Shown here in pieces: positions 35,775 to 45,302 of a stretch of DNA of 64,000 nucleotides. Every line of letters starts with the position of its first letter. Position 1 is the first letter of the stretch. Position numbers and translations under genes: made by a program. The DNA is from Paenibacillaceae bacterium (GTDB taxonomy: Bacteria; Bacillota; Bacilli; Paenibacillales; Paenibacillaceae), in contig REGQ01000019.1 in the NCBI GenBank assembly GCA_004134985.1, forward strand, positions 1-64,000. The letters run 5' to 3'. Under the pieces are notes generated by a model that saw only the letters and a list, made by a program, of their open reading frames with translations, did no database searches and was not told where the DNA came from.

Positions 35775-37703
35775 ATTTCAATCTACGCACGAAGGGGGCG
35801 CCCCCCAACGCAAAATAACCGCCCTATAGACGGTTATTTCAATTCACGCACCCATGCAGGGTGCGACGTTGACCGAGCCACGCAAGATGTCTTCGATACA
35901 ATTTCAATCCACGCACCCATGCAGGGTGCGACGAAGACCGAGAACTGCTACGTATATCGTTGGAATTTCAATCCACGCACCCATGCAGGGTGCGACCAAC
36001 GTAGGTCGTCATGATGATCCAGACCATGGGATTTCAATCCACGCACCCATGCAGGGTGCGACTTTTTTCAACCGATAACCTTAGCTCGACTTCTGATTTC
36101 AATCCACGCACCCATGCAGGGTGCGACTCCGCTGACAACTTTTTCCCTGTCTGCTTTTCGACATTTCAATCCACGCACCCATGCAGGGTGCGACATCTCA
36201 GGTTCAATCGTACATCGATTATACTCCGATTTCAATCCACGCACCCATGCAGGGTGCGACTTTTTCACTCGTATTTATTGGATTGGATGTTGTATTTCAA
36301 TCCACGCACCCATGCAGGGTGCGACTCTTTTGCTGCTTGCGCTAACTTTACCATAAAGTATTTCAATCCACGCACCCATGCAGGGTGCGACGACATAATA
36401 ATAATCTTGTTGCGCTTGTGACAGATTTCAATCCACGCACCCATGCAGGGTGCGACATTATCGATGGAGGTTACGTATTATGGCACGTAGATTTCAATCC
36501 ACGCACCCATGCAGGGTGCGACTGCGCTCACCGTTTCCAGTGAGCGCCTTTCATCAATTTCAATCCACGCACCCATGCAGAGTGCGACGGCGGCATTGCT
36601 CGACGCTCGGCATCCGGCTGCTATTTCAATCCACGCACCCATGCAGGGTGCGACAAACACAATTAACGCCATTAATTTTCCTTTCATATTTCAATCCACG
36701 CACCCATGCAGGGTGCGACCTAGTGTTGGTGCTGTAATTGGGGGTCCAGGTGATTTCAATCCACGCACCCATGCAGGGTGCGACTCTAGACTCGTTTGGA
36801 AAGAACACGCGTCTAGATTTCAATCCACGCACCCATGCAGGGTGCGACACGCAGCCGAAATACTTGGAGCAGCCGTTTAAGATTTCAATCCACGCACCCA
36901 TGCAGGGTGCGACTTGCTGAATCCAATAGAGTCCGTTATGAGTTGTATTTCAATCCACGCACCCATGCAGGGTGCGACTACCAGTCCATTCCGGCATGCC
37001 ATTATTCAGTTTATTTCAATCCACGCACCCATGCAGGGTGCGACAAAAGGCGTGGAAACCATAGGCAGTTCCGTTAAATTTCAATCCACGCACCCATGCA
37101 GGGTGCGACTTCATTAATTTGGGCAAGGTTCAGACCAGATGCTAATTTCAATCCACGCACCCATGCAGGGTGCGACGGCTGGTAATCGGAGGTGTGGAGT
37201 AATGATCTATATTTCAATCCACGCACCCATGCAGGGTGCGACATAAAGGTCACTTCAAGGCTGCTGATTACGTGCAATTTCAATCCACGCACCCATGCAG
37301 GGTGCGACCAGCATGGAAGGGATAGAGCCGCCGGTAATGATTATTTCAATCCACGCACCCATGCAGGGTGCGACCCACAACATGGCAGCTGGTCGCACCC
37401 GATACGGATTTCAATCCACGCACCCATGCAGGGTGCGACTTGGCCCACTCCCCATGCATTTTCAAAAATTGATATTTCAATCCACGCACCCATGCAGGGT
37501 GCGACTATTGATAAAAACTAATACCACTATTTACGGTAGTATTTCAATCCACGCACCCATGCAGGGTGCGACTCGTAATCGTTTCGGACACACCCGTCTT
37601 GATGTCATTTCAATCCACGCACCCATGCAGGGTGCGACACGGTGTAATTCAGCAGCCGGATGCCTAGCGTCATTTCAATCCACGCACCCATGCAGGGTGC
37701 GAC
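35775..37703 (-). CRISPR. Type I-C CRISPR array 2
   Basis: Twenty-nine 32-bp repeats from 35836 to 37703 plus a degenerate copy at 35775-35806, spacers about 32-36 bp. In the transcribed direction the repeat begins GTCGCACCCTGCATGGGTGC and ends GTGGATTGAAAT. Against array 1, the stem GCATCC/GGATGC is replaced by GCACCC/GGGTGC, so pairing is preserved, while both ends are unchanged. Variation (35836, 36557) is rare. The leader lies on the right and cas3 lies to the left. Confidence 0.97.
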
Positions 37704-37889
37704 AGCGATTTTTAACCATAAAAAGTTAATTAATCAAATTTATGAATGAAAATCACACAAGTCTCTCACAGCTTTACAAAAAAGTTAACTTAAATTTCTA
37801 ATAAATTCTAATAAAAGGTAAAATACTGGTGCGAATCCCCCAGGGATTTCATGTGCACTACACATTCGCACCGATCATTCGCACTTTAA
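37704..37889 (-). promoter_or_regulatory. Leader of CRISPR array 2
   Basis: AT-rich leader beginning GCGATTTT next to the first repeat. The shared 45-bp motif is at 37828-37872 (GGTGCGAAT to ATTCGCACC), 124 bp from the repeat as against 125 bp in array 1. A smaller shared block AAAATCACA sits about 46-48 bp from the repeat in both leaders. Confidence 0.85.
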
Positions 37890-37931
37890 TTACATTATCA
37901 TCCATACTGCGTTTAAGTCAATCAATTCCAC
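37890..37931 (-). pseudogene. Relic of a second cas2 3' end
   Basis: Read on the minus strand, the codons give VELIDLNAVWMIM and a TAA stop at 37892-37890. This lines up with the Cas2 C-terminus VKEAIDLEGTLIL. The distance from stop codon to the 45-bp leader motif is 17 bp, exactly as for the intact cas2. The DNA shares AAGTCAATC at the IDL codons. Further upstream no Cas2 similarity is seen. It suggests that array 2 once followed its own cas genes or was copied with the end of cas2. Confidence 0.6.
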
Positions 37932-38004
37932 CCAGCCTCGCTTACTGCAAGCACAGATCAAACACATTTTTGCTTCCCAGCATTTAATTAGCCCCTTGTT
38001 AATC

Positions 38005-38532
38005 CTAGTGTTCTGGCTGCACTTGCTTCAGCAACTCTACGATACTTTCAAAATTATCAAGTTCTCCCACCAACGAACTGACTATCACGCCATGCTTATT
38101 AAGGAGCAGTGTTGCCGGCAATGCTGTAATTTTATATTTCTGCTTCACTTCCCCATTCGCGTCCAGCAAAATCGGGAATTCCAGGTCATATCGATCGGCA
38201 AACTTGTCCACAACCGCAGACTGCTCCCCCACATTGACAGCGACCACTTCGACGTTGTCCACCAGCTTGGACGCCTCCATCATAAGAGGAAGTTCGTTCA
38301 CACACGCCCTGCACCACGAGGCCCAAAAATTAAGCAGGACACCCTTCCCCTCGTAGTCTGACAAGCGCCACTCTGTACCATCCAATGATTCCAAGACAAA
38401 CTCAGGCGCATGCTCCCCTGCCTTAATCGCCGTCCGCTTTTCAATTAGTGCCTGCAAGGCAATATAGACAACTGCTGTGGCAAGAACGACAACCAACAAT
38501 TTCTGTGTATTATATAGACCCGCTCTTTTCAC
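38005..38532 (-). CDS. TlpA/ResA-like thiol-disulfide oxidoreductase
   Basis: A 175-residue protein with one N-terminal membrane anchor (residues 8-27) and an extracytoplasmic thioredoxin fold. The redox site is WASWCRACVNELP (CxxC), with LLNFWAS before it and ALPATLLL (cis-Pro) later. Such proteins reduce cysteines of haem or copper-centre proteins outside the membrane. Last gene of the nos-like operon; its ATG overlaps the ATPase stop codon by 4 bp. Confidence 0.9.
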   Translation of the reverse strand: MKRAGLYNTQKLLVVVLATAVVYIALQALIEKRTAIKAGEHAPEFVLESLDGTEWRLSDYEGKGVLLNFWASWCRACVNELPLMMEASKLVDNVEVVAVNVGEQSAVVDKFADRYDLEFPILLDANGEVKQKYKITALPATLLLNKHGVIVSSLVGELDNFESIVELLKQVQPEH

Positions 38533-39254
38533 CGTTTGCCCTCACCATACATTTTGCCAAATATGCCCCCAGGTTCCAAAATAGCTGAGTGATCACCCCA
38601 TTCCTTGCCTGTACCCTCCCATTCAATTACACCGCCGCGCAAAAACAAAATACGATCTGCTGCCCTTCCTGCCACATGGAGCTGATGCGTTGAGAAAATA
38701 ACGGTTTGCCCGTCATCTGCCGATTTGCGGACAAGCTGAACAAAACTGTCCATCCAATAAGGGTCGAGCCCATTTGTTGGCTCGTCCAGCAATAACAGCG
38801 GCGGGCGGGCAAGCAAGGCCTGACCAAATAACATACGCTGCCTCATGCCTTTGGAAAAAGAAGACACCGGCTTTCTTCCCGTGTGATCAAGCCCAACATC
38901 CGCAAGCACCTCTTCTGCACGCTTTTTGCTCAGTCCCTTCAGCTTTGCCCAGAATGTCATCGTTTCACTAGCGCTGAGCCCAGCACTGAAATGATAATCA
39001 TCCGGCATGTAACCGATTTGGTCAGCATAATGCTTGCGCTGCTCCTTCCAGTGGAATCCCCGGATGGCAATGCTGCCGCCAGTCGGTTGTGAAATGCCTG
39101 CCAGCATGCGCAATATGGTGCTTTTTCCTGCGCCATTTTCTCCACATAGTGCCACGACCTGCCCTTGCCCGACCTGCAAGTTCAACGCCTCAACGATCGT
39201 CTGATTTTTTATTTTTTTATGAACTTCGGTTAGTTGCACCAACTGCTCATGCAC
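38529..39254 (-). CDS. nosF: NosF-like ABC transporter ATPase
   Basis: A 241-residue ATPase: Walker A GENGAGKST, GYMPDDYHFSAGLSASETM (Q-loop region), signature SFSKGMRQRM, Walker B LLLLDEPTNGLD, then STHQL. The GTG start at 39254 (VHEQLVQL) follows AAAGGGGGAG and overlaps the permease end by 8 bp. With the permease it forms the exporter that in nitrous-oxide reductase systems supplies sulfur or copper-centre precursors with NosD. The nos name rests on neighbours. Confidence 0.8.
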   Translation of the reverse strand: MHEQLVQLTEVHKKIKNQTIVEALNLQVGQGQVVALCGENGAGKSTILRMLAGISQPTGGSIAIRGFHWKEQRKHYADQIGYMPDDYHFSAGLSASETMTFWAKLKGLSKKRAEEVLADVGLDHTGRKPVSSFSKGMRQRMLFGQALLARPPLLLLDEPTNGLDPYWMDSFVQLVRKSADDGQTVIFSTHQLHVAGRAADRILFLRGGVIEWEGTGKEWGDHSAILEPGGIFGKMYGEGKR

Positions 39255-40068
39255 GCTTTCTCCCCCTTTCCCAGAGCCAGTTCGCCGCACCTGTAGCGAT
39301 GCCAATCCACAGGAGGATCATGCCAATGAAGCTGATTGTTCCTGCGGGCCCGCGAATCCACTGGATCCAGGCATAGTATTCGGGACCAAGCACTGAACCG
39401 CCACCGAGCTTGATCACCGCAAACAGTCGGGAAAGCTCCGCAGGGTTCAGCAGTGTAAGCGAAGCGACCGCAGGTTTGATCCACATGTTCGGCAGCATGC
39501 CAAGCGCCGCGATCAGCAGCGGTGGCCAGGCAATGATCGTGAAAAACCAGTATCCCGCCGCAAACGTCAATGCTTGCCAGCGATTCCGGGCCAACGCGCC
39601 GATTAGCATCGCTGCAGCCAAAAACAGCAGGGCCAGACTAAACGAAAACCCGACTAGCAGCACATACGCTGACAGATCGAACCCGCTTCCCGTTAACCAG
39701 CCGCCCGCCCCGGCGATTCCGAATCCGAGTGAAACAATGACCATCAAAACAACTGCCACGCCCACATATTTGCCTGCCATAAATGACCAGGTACCGATAG
39801 AATACGTCGAAAGGAGTTCCCAGTTTCCGTCTTCTTTCTCCCCCGTCAGCGAGAAAGAGCCCAGCATCAGCGTCATAAGCGGCAGCAGGTATAGGATCAA
39901 ATTAAGCAGCGTTCCAGTCAGGCCGGAATAGCCCTGAACGTAGCCTTGCGAGTTAATTAGCAGCAGGCTCAGCATAAATACAGCAAACAAGCCCATAAAA
40001 GAATAGGCCCAGGGATTGCGGAAACCGAGCTTGATTTCGCGCGCCGCAACCTGAACAATTGCATTCAC
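39247..40068 (-). CDS. nosY: NosY-like ABC transporter permease
   Basis: A 273-residue membrane protein with six hydrophobic segments, starting MNAIVQVAAREIKLGFRNPWAY. ELLSTYSIGTWSFMAGKYVG lies in the first cytoplasmic loop, and a PLLIAALGM-rich helix follows in the second half. It overlaps nosL by 4 bp and nosF by 8 bp. Family: ABC-2-type permeases of NosY type. Confidence 0.8.
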   Translation of the reverse strand: MNAIVQVAAREIKLGFRNPWAYSFMGLFAVFMLSLLLINSQGYVQGYSGLTGTLLNLILYLLPLMTLMLGSFSLTGEKEDGNWELLSTYSIGTWSFMAGKYVGVAVVLMVIVSLGFGIAGAGGWLTGSGFDLSAYVLLVGFSFSLALLFLAAAMLIGALARNRWQALTFAAGYWFFTIIAWPPLLIAALGMLPNMWIKPAVASLTLLNPAELSRLFAVIKLGGGSVLGPEYYAWIQWIRGPAGTISFIGMILLWIGIATGAANWLWERGRKRA

Positions 40069-40898
40069 GACTGGCTCCCGTCAGTATGATGCTCCCCGGA
40101 AGACGGCTCCGCCTCGCCACCATCGCCATTCTGGGCATTATGTTTATGATCCTGCTCCCCGTCACGTGCCGCGTTATGTTCATCTTCCCGTTCTCCGTCA
40201 CGCGCCGCATTATGTTCATCTTCCCGTTCTCCGTCACGTGCCGCACTATGTTCATCTTCCCGTTTTCCGTCACGCGCCGCATTCTGTTCATCTTCCTGCT
40301 CCCCATCATGCGCCGCATCATGATCGTGACTATGCTCCCCGCCCATCATTTCATGATTGACTTCCCATGAATGAGCAGTCAGATCCTCCGCCGTCATCAG
40401 TTTGCCTGCATTCTGATCTGCTATATAAGCCTCCGCTTCCTCCTTGCTCTCGAAGGACAGCAAGCCATAAGCCATCGGCGTTTTAAATGAAGAGTCGTAG
40501 GCATAATAAGCCTTCTCATATTTCAGCCATTCACCGCTATTATAGTCGCGTACGAATGCCGCGCCAATCGTATCCGTGCCGTTGCGAACTTTCCATTCAT
40601 TCAGGCAGCCAAGATCATCAAACTTCAGTGATTGCCCGTCTTTCGTAATAATTTGGGTGGCATATACATCATCCTTGATAGCCATATTGCAAATGACGCA
40701 GCGGTCAGTCTCTTCATTAATCGCTTGCGGCTTATAGTTGCCCCCACCCCCGCATGCAGCCAATACGCCCATAATCAACATCATCACGGCCAGCATACCA
40801 ACTCGCGCAATCGGTAGCATCTTCCATTCGCCATTCGCTCTGTGCTGCAAACTGTAGTTAACATTATCTCCCAAACTGTTCTTTCCCTTACCCGTCAT
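40065..40898 (-). CDS. nosL: NosL-like copper-binding lipoprotein with charged tail
   Basis: A 277-residue lipoprotein. Lipobox LAAC lies at about residues 46-49, after a rather long N-terminal extension. The NosL core is RCVICNMAIKDDVYATQI with KFDDLGCLNEW, the known copper-site region. From about residue 180 the protein runs into a His/Asp/Glu-rich tail made of five 12-residue repeats (consensus AARDGEREDEHN). ATG 40898 overlaps the nosD stop (TAATG) and follows AAGGAG. NosL proteins deliver copper to NosZ; here no NosZ is seen. Confidence 0.85.
   Translation of the reverse strand: MTGKGKNSLGDNVNYSLQHRANGEWKMLPIARVGMLAVMMLIMGVLAACGGGGNYKPQAINEETDRCVICNMAIKDDVYATQIITKDGQSLKFDDLGCLNEWKVRNGTDTIGAAFVRDYNSGEWLKYEKAYYAYDSSFKTPMAYGLLSFESKEEAEAYIADQNAGKLMTAEDLTAHSWEVNHEMMGGEHSHDHDAAHDGEQEDEQNAARDGKREDEHSAARDGEREDEHNAARDGEREDEHNAARDGEQDHKHNAQNGDGGEAEPSSGEHHTDGSQS
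40132..40330 (-). repeat. 36-bp tandem repeat in nosL
   Basis: Five in-frame 36-bp units starting near 40168, 40204, 40240, 40276 and 40312 when read on the plus strand as GCCGC-TTATGTTCATCTTCC, with a weaker unit at 40132. Adjacent units differ at few positions, so the tail has probably grown by slippage. It codes the histidine-containing acidic tail of NosL, plausible as a metal store. Confidence 0.85.
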
Positions 40899-42334
40899 TA
40901 GGTTCGTCTCCTTGCCATTATAATTATTAGAAGCGACACACCCGCCAGTATAAGTCCTATAAGGCCGGTCATCGTACCGGACTGGCTTTGCTTCTCAGTT
41001 CCGGGCAGCCCGGCCGGGGACATCAGCGGGGCGTAATCCTTCGTCCACAAGGTGCGGTCCGACTGATACAAGCTTTCCAGAAATACCATCCCAGGGGAAT
41101 GAAAAAACAGCTGAAAAGCCGGACGCTTCTTAATCAATCCCGCGAAAAAAGGATTGACCGCGTATCCGATATCGCTTTTTCCGTCTCCATTCGCATCAAT
41201 CCCTTGAAAAGCGTCCCAAAAATTTTCCGCTATGTCATTATTGGCGCTGTTCTGCGCCTGAGCGTCTGCAACATTGCCGCTAAACAGGTTGCCATGGATG
41301 CGATTTTGTTCAGCATCCAGCAGTTGAAGACCGATGAAATTACCGGTTAACTTGTTGGCACTAATCGTATTGTTCAACGATTGCTCAATGTACAGACCGA
41401 CCCGGTTTCCCTGCACATCATTGCGAGCCATGTTCACATTGTGTGCGTCGAAGAGCAAAATCCCCTGTGAATTGACGTTCTCGTTCTGTTTATGAAACGT
41501 ATTGTCCACCAGCTGGACATCCCGGGAAGCCATGATCATCGCCCCGGTAATGTTGCTCTCGCCCGTATTCTCCCGAATATCGCCGCTCTTCGTATACATT
41601 AGATGAATGCCATATCTGGACGATCCAATTTGATTGCCTGCCACTTGAACGTCATCGCTGTTCTCCACATAAATCCCGTCATGCATGCGCTGGATCGTAT
41701 TGGCGGTTAACTGCATGCGTTGGGTGTTGAACAGGTCAATTCCGTTGCCCTTCCTTGCCAGCGGAACCGCTTGAGCCGCTTTAAGATCGCTCCACTCGAT
41801 CTTATTGCTGCGTACCGTTCCATCCGCCGCATCCTGCAGAACGATGCCGTATGATGCGGTTTGAATATGAAGCTTCTCCAGCACAACGCCATCCCCTGCA
41901 ACCAATACCGAAGGAGCCTGCTTCACCATTTCGTCTTTAAGCTGCAGGCCTGCTACTGCAACCTGGTCAGCAGTAATATGAAGCGCGGTCGTTTCAGTAT
42001 CGTTAAAGAGCACAGCCGTCCCTTCCCGCTCGGCTTCCAGCCGCAACGGCTTGGAAATTGTGAGCGGTCCAGCATACTGTCCTGGGGGCAGCATGATGGT
42101 GTCCCCTGCGGACGCGCTGTCAATTCGCTCCTGGAGCGATGGGCCACTCTGTTCTGCGCTCGCCAAGACAGCATTGCCATCGCGCGTCAGCGATGTCCCG
42201 GCGTCATCATGCAGTCCCAAGCTGCTGGCCAGAGGCTGCTCCACGCCGAACAGCAGCAGCGAGATCGCAAGCAGCAGCAGGATCAGCATTTTGAGGTGTG
42301 CTTCACGCACCCCATGCGGCTTTTGCTTCATCAT
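40898..42334 (-). CDS. nosD: NosD-like periplasmic copper-site maturation protein
   Basis: A 478-residue exported protein. An N-terminal membrane segment (LILLLLAISLLLFG) is followed by a parallel beta-helix built of repeated N-x-I/G-x turns, for example GNQIGSSRYGIHLMYTKSGD, NNTISANKLTGNFIGLQLL and NRIHGNLFSGN, then a C-terminal membrane anchor (GLIGLILAGVSLLIIIMARR). NosD works with NosF and NosY in building the copper centre of nitrous-oxide reductase. The ATG overlaps the upstream stop codon by 1 bp. Confidence 0.88.
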   Translation of the reverse strand: MMKQKPHGVREAHLKMLILLLLAISLLLFGVEQPLASSLGLHDDAGTSLTRDGNAVLASAEQSGPSLQERIDSASAGDTIMLPPGQYAGPLTISKPLRLEAEREGTAVLFNDTETTALHITADQVAVAGLQLKDEMVKQAPSVLVAGDGVVLEKLHIQTASYGIVLQDAADGTVRSNKIEWSDLKAAQAVPLARKGNGIDLFNTQRMQLTANTIQRMHDGIYVENSDDVQVAGNQIGSSRYGIHLMYTKSGDIRENTGESNITGAMIMASRDVQLVDNTFHKQNENVNSQGILLFDAHNVNMARNDVQGNRVGLYIEQSLNNTISANKLTGNFIGLQLLDAEQNRIHGNLFSGNVADAQAQNSANNDIAENFWDAFQGIDANGDGKSDIGYAVNPFFAGLIKKRPAFQLFFHSPGMVFLESLYQSDRTLWTKDYAPLMSPAGLPGTEKQSQSGTMTGLIGLILAGVSLLIIIMARRRT

Positions 42335-42708
42335 CACCTGATTTCCACCTGTGTTTTCTTGGTCAGATGCAGATCGTCCACATACAGATGAAGAAAGACG
42401 TCGTAGTTTCCCGCCTTCGGAAAGGTAAACGCTCCGGCGTAACTGTTATCGCCCATGCTCTTCGTTGCGATCAGCTTCGGCTCCTCATCCACTCGCACAT
42501 CAATCGTCACCTCCGTTGCGGCCCCTTCCGCCCCAGTCACATTCACAGTCAGTTCCACCGCTTCCCCTGCGGATGCGGGTGCTGGGCTGGTAGACAGCGA
42601 GGCGGCGATCGCTTCCGGATCGATGACCGCAGCCGGCTCCGCTGAGCAGCCCGCCAGAACAGCAACCAGCAAAGACACCGCGAGAATCGTCCTGAACTTT
42701 TTAAGCAT
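42334..42708 (-). CDS. YtkA/FixH-like lipoprotein
   Basis: A 124-residue lipoprotein with lipobox VLAGC at residues 17-21 and one Ig-like YtkA domain (AGEAVELTVNV; FPKAGNYDVFLHLYVDDLHLTKKT). First gene of the operon. The His residues in LHLYVDDLHL could bind metal. Upstream is a 332-bp gap shared with the iclR terminator; I could not fix the promoter there. Confidence 0.75.
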   Translation of the reverse strand: MLKKFRTILAVSLLVAVLAGCSAEPAAVIDPEAIAASLSTSPAPASAGEAVELTVNVTGAEGAATEVTIDVRVDEEPKLIATKSMGDNSYAGAFTFPKAGNYDVFLHLYVDDLHLTKKTQVEIR

Positions 42709-42936
42709 ACCGTCTTCCCCCCTCTTCCATTTTCATTGGCGCTCCCATTATAGCAATCGCATACCGCATTTCTCTATAACCCGATCGGGCTATATCCCAC
42801 CTGGATGATCGTTGGAGTTTGACAAAGCAATGACAATTGTCTATCGTAATCGTTCAATGTTATTCCGTCACAATGCGATTCTAGCTTATGTTCCATTTTT
42901 ACCATAAATTTGAATGAAAATCCCTTGCCTCTCAAC

Positions 42937-42999
42937 AAAAAAACATCCCCCACTCCGCAATGCCCGTAACTCTCGGACATTGCATAAGTGGGAGATGTC
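42937..42999 (-). terminator. Terminator of the IclR gene
   Basis: Long hairpin in which ACATC-CCCACT-GCAATG pairs with CATTGC-AGTGGG-GATGT; on the minus strand it ends in seven T. It lies 42 bp past the iclR stop codon. Confidence 0.8.
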
Positions 43000-43040
43000 T
43001 TTCGGTCAATTCCAATACTACGGTATTATCGCCTTCATAT

Positions 43041-43811
43041 TCATTCGTACAAATTGCCCAACCTGCGGGAAATCTGCTCGGCTGCCTCAATGACCGCAGA
43101 AATGGCACGCTCGCGATGCACTGCATCAAAACGATACTTCGGGCCCGCAATTGACAGACTGGCAACGAGCGTACCCCGCGCATCGAACACAGGTGCGCCA
43201 ATAGCAGACACATCTGCATCCGCTTCACCGTGGCTAAGTGAATACCCCTGCTTCCTTATTTGCGCCAAATCTGCCAGCAGCGCCTCCTGTACCGTCTCCG
43301 GCGCAAGCTTGCTCAATACATTATGCACCACTTTCTCACTCTCATAAGCAAGAATAGCTTTGCTGGAGGCACCTAGATGCAACGGCAAAATGCGGCCGTT
43401 TTCCGTCGAATATTGAATCAGTGCCTTGCTTTTTACATTTTGAATGCAAATAGCATTCGCCCCGGAGCGGATGAACAGCAGCGATGTCTCGTTAGTCTCG
43501 GTTGTCAGTTCCTCCATAATCGGCAGTGACAAAGGGACAAGCTCCCGATGCACCTGCTGGCTCAAACTTCTGGCCAAGTCTAAAATGCGCATCCCCAGTC
43601 CGATCTGGCCTTTGCCTCTGCGCTCTACAATGCCGTTCTGCTCCAGCGTCTGCAGAAAACGGTAGGTGGAGCTTTCGGGGATGGATACTTTCTTGGCAAT
43701 GTCGCTAACTGACAACGAACCGTCTGCTTCGGCAAGCGCAAACAAAATATCCAGCGCCCGGCTTAATGTTTGTGTTCCATTCATTGATCGCACCTCAACG
43801 TTCGTACTCAT
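43041..43811 (-). CDS. IclR family transcriptional regulator
   Basis: A 256-residue regulator. Residues 12-75 form the winged helix (TLSRALDILFALAEADGSLS, then PESSTYRFLQTLEQNGIVER). The rest is the IclR effector domain (HLGASSKAILAY; GYSLSHGEADADVSAIGAPV). ATG 43811 follows AGGAGG. It is 132 bp downstream of the LLM monooxygenase gene on the same strand and may control it; the ligand is unknown. Confidence 0.9.
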   Translation of the reverse strand: MSTNVEVRSMNGTQTLSRALDILFALAEADGSLSVSDIAKKVSIPESSTYRFLQTLEQNGIVERRGKGQIGLGMRILDLARSLSQQVHRELVPLSLPIMEELTTETNETSLLFIRSGANAICIQNVKSKALIQYSTENGRILPLHLGASSKAILAYESEKVVHNVLSKLAPETVQEALLADLAQIRKQGYSLSHGEADADVSAIGAPVFDARGTLVASLSIAGPKYRFDAVHRERAISAVIEAAEQISRRLGNLYE

Positions 43812-43943
43812 ACTCACCTCCTATTATAATCGCCTGCCCCTATGAAAATCCAGCAATAGATCCTACGAATATTAGCATCCAGCCAAATTGTGACGCGGTC
43901 ATTCTGCAATGGCGGTTTTTTTCTCTGAGCCCATTGGCGCCAG

Positions 43944-45302
43944 TTATACACCGACAGAAGTGTAACGGTTGGCAGGACGATTGAGAGACAGATGGTCGCG
44001 CAGCGTTGCTCCCGTATATTCCTTACGGAACAACCCCCTGCGCTGCAATTCCGGAACAACCAGGTTTACGAAATCTTCGAGACCTCCAGGAAGATGGGAG
44101 AAGGCAATGTTGAAGCCGTCAGCTGCGCCTTTCAAAAACCATTCTTCCAGGTGGTCAGCGATTTGTTCAGGTGTGCCGGCAATTCCCCGTCGATTCATCA
44201 TGCGCGCGTAGAGCTGGCGCAGCGTCAGTTTGTCATTCTCCACCAACTCGCGAATCCGATTAAGCAGGCTCTTGCTTTGATTGAATTGGTCAACCTCAGG
44301 GATAAAAGGCAGCGGCTCATCAAGCGGATAAGAAGAGATATCCTTTCCCAGATAATGCGACAGCAAATCCAGACCCAACTGCTGCGGAGTCAGTGCTTCG
44401 ATAATCGCCAGCTGCTCCTTGGCCTCCTCCTCCGTTCGGCCAATGATCGGCATGACCCCAGTCATGAGTTTCAGCTCATCACGATTGCGGCCGTATTTCG
44501 CCATTCTTCCTTTAATATCTTCATACAAACGTATGCCGTCCTCCAACTGGCCGCCAGGGGCAAAAGTAGCCCCAGGCGCAAACACAACCTCCGCCTTCGC
44601 TGCCGCAAGCTCTTTGCCTGCCTCTGAAGCGCCCGCTTGAATAAGTACAGGATAACCTTGGGGAGGCCGCGCCACATTCAGCGGGCCATGAACATTGAAA
44701 TCATTCCCTTTGTGCTGCAAATTGTGCAGCTTATCCTTATCAGCGAAATAGCCGCTTTCCTTATCGAACAGCAGTGCCCCGTCTTCCCAGCTGTCCCACA
44801 AGCCTTGCGTCACATCCACGAACTCGCCAGCTCGCTCATAGCGCTTCGCATGCTGGAGATGCGCTTCCTTGCCGAAATTGCGCGCCTCTTCATCCGTTTG
44901 CGAGGTGACGATGTTCCAGGCCGCCCGCCCGCTGCTCAAATAGTCAAGCGTCGCCAGCTTTCTCGCAATATGATACGGTTCATTGTAAGTCGTCGAGATC
45001 GTGGCGGCCAAGCCGATATGCTCGGTCACAACCGCCAGCGCAGAGAGCAAAGTGAACGGTTCAGGACGAATGCTGTTGGCATGACTGACGCCCGATTCAA
45101 AACGATCCCATACGTAAAGCTCATCCGCATAAAAAAACATATCGAACTTGCCACGCTCTGCAGTCTGAACGATCTTTTTGTAATAGTTAAAGTCCAGCAG
45201 CCCTTGCGCATCGGATTTTGGATGCCGCCAGCTGGATATATGCTCGCCAGCTGGAAAAAACATCATCGCGCCAAGCACCATTTCTCTCTTCTGTTCACTC
45301 AT
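43944..45302 (-). CDS. NtaA/SnaA/DszA-type flavin-dependent monooxygenase
   Basis: A 452-residue luciferase-like (LLM) oxidoreductase that uses FMNH2 and oxygen. Family signs: MMFFPAGEHISSWRHP at the start, KFDMFFYADELYVWD, RKLATLDYLSSGRAAWNIVTS, and PPQGYPVLIQAGASEAGKELA. Relatives attack nitrilotriacetate, sulfones, sulfonates or similar compounds; the substrate here cannot be told. TTAAGGGAGG precedes the ATG. No partner flavin reductase is seen nearby. Confidence 0.9.
   Translation of the reverse strand: MSEQKREMVLGAMMFFPAGEHISSWRHPKSDAQGLLDFNYYKKIVQTAERGKFDMFFYADELYVWDRFESGVSHANSIRPEPFTLLSALAVVTEHIGLAATISTTYNEPYHIARKLATLDYLSSGRAAWNIVTSQTDEEARNFGKEAHLQHAKRYERAGEFVDVTQGLWDSWEDGALLFDKESGYFADKDKLHNLQHKGNDFNVHGPLNVARPPQGYPVLIQAGASEAGKELAAAKAEVVFAPGATFAPGGQLEDGIRLYEDIKGRMAKYGRNRDELKLMTGVMPIIGRTEEEAKEQLAIIEALTPQQLGLDLLSHYLGKDISSYPLDEPLPFIPEVDQFNQSKSLLNRIRELVENDKLTLRQLYARMMNRRGIAGTPEQIADHLEEWFLKGAADGFNIAFSHLPGGLEDFVNLVVPELQRRGLFRKEYTGATLRDHLSLNRPANRYTSVGV

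Noticed and set aside
37704-38004. An intact cas gene beside array 2
   Set aside because: Only the last 13 or so codons of a cas2-like frame are visible; the rest is open to no known Cas family.
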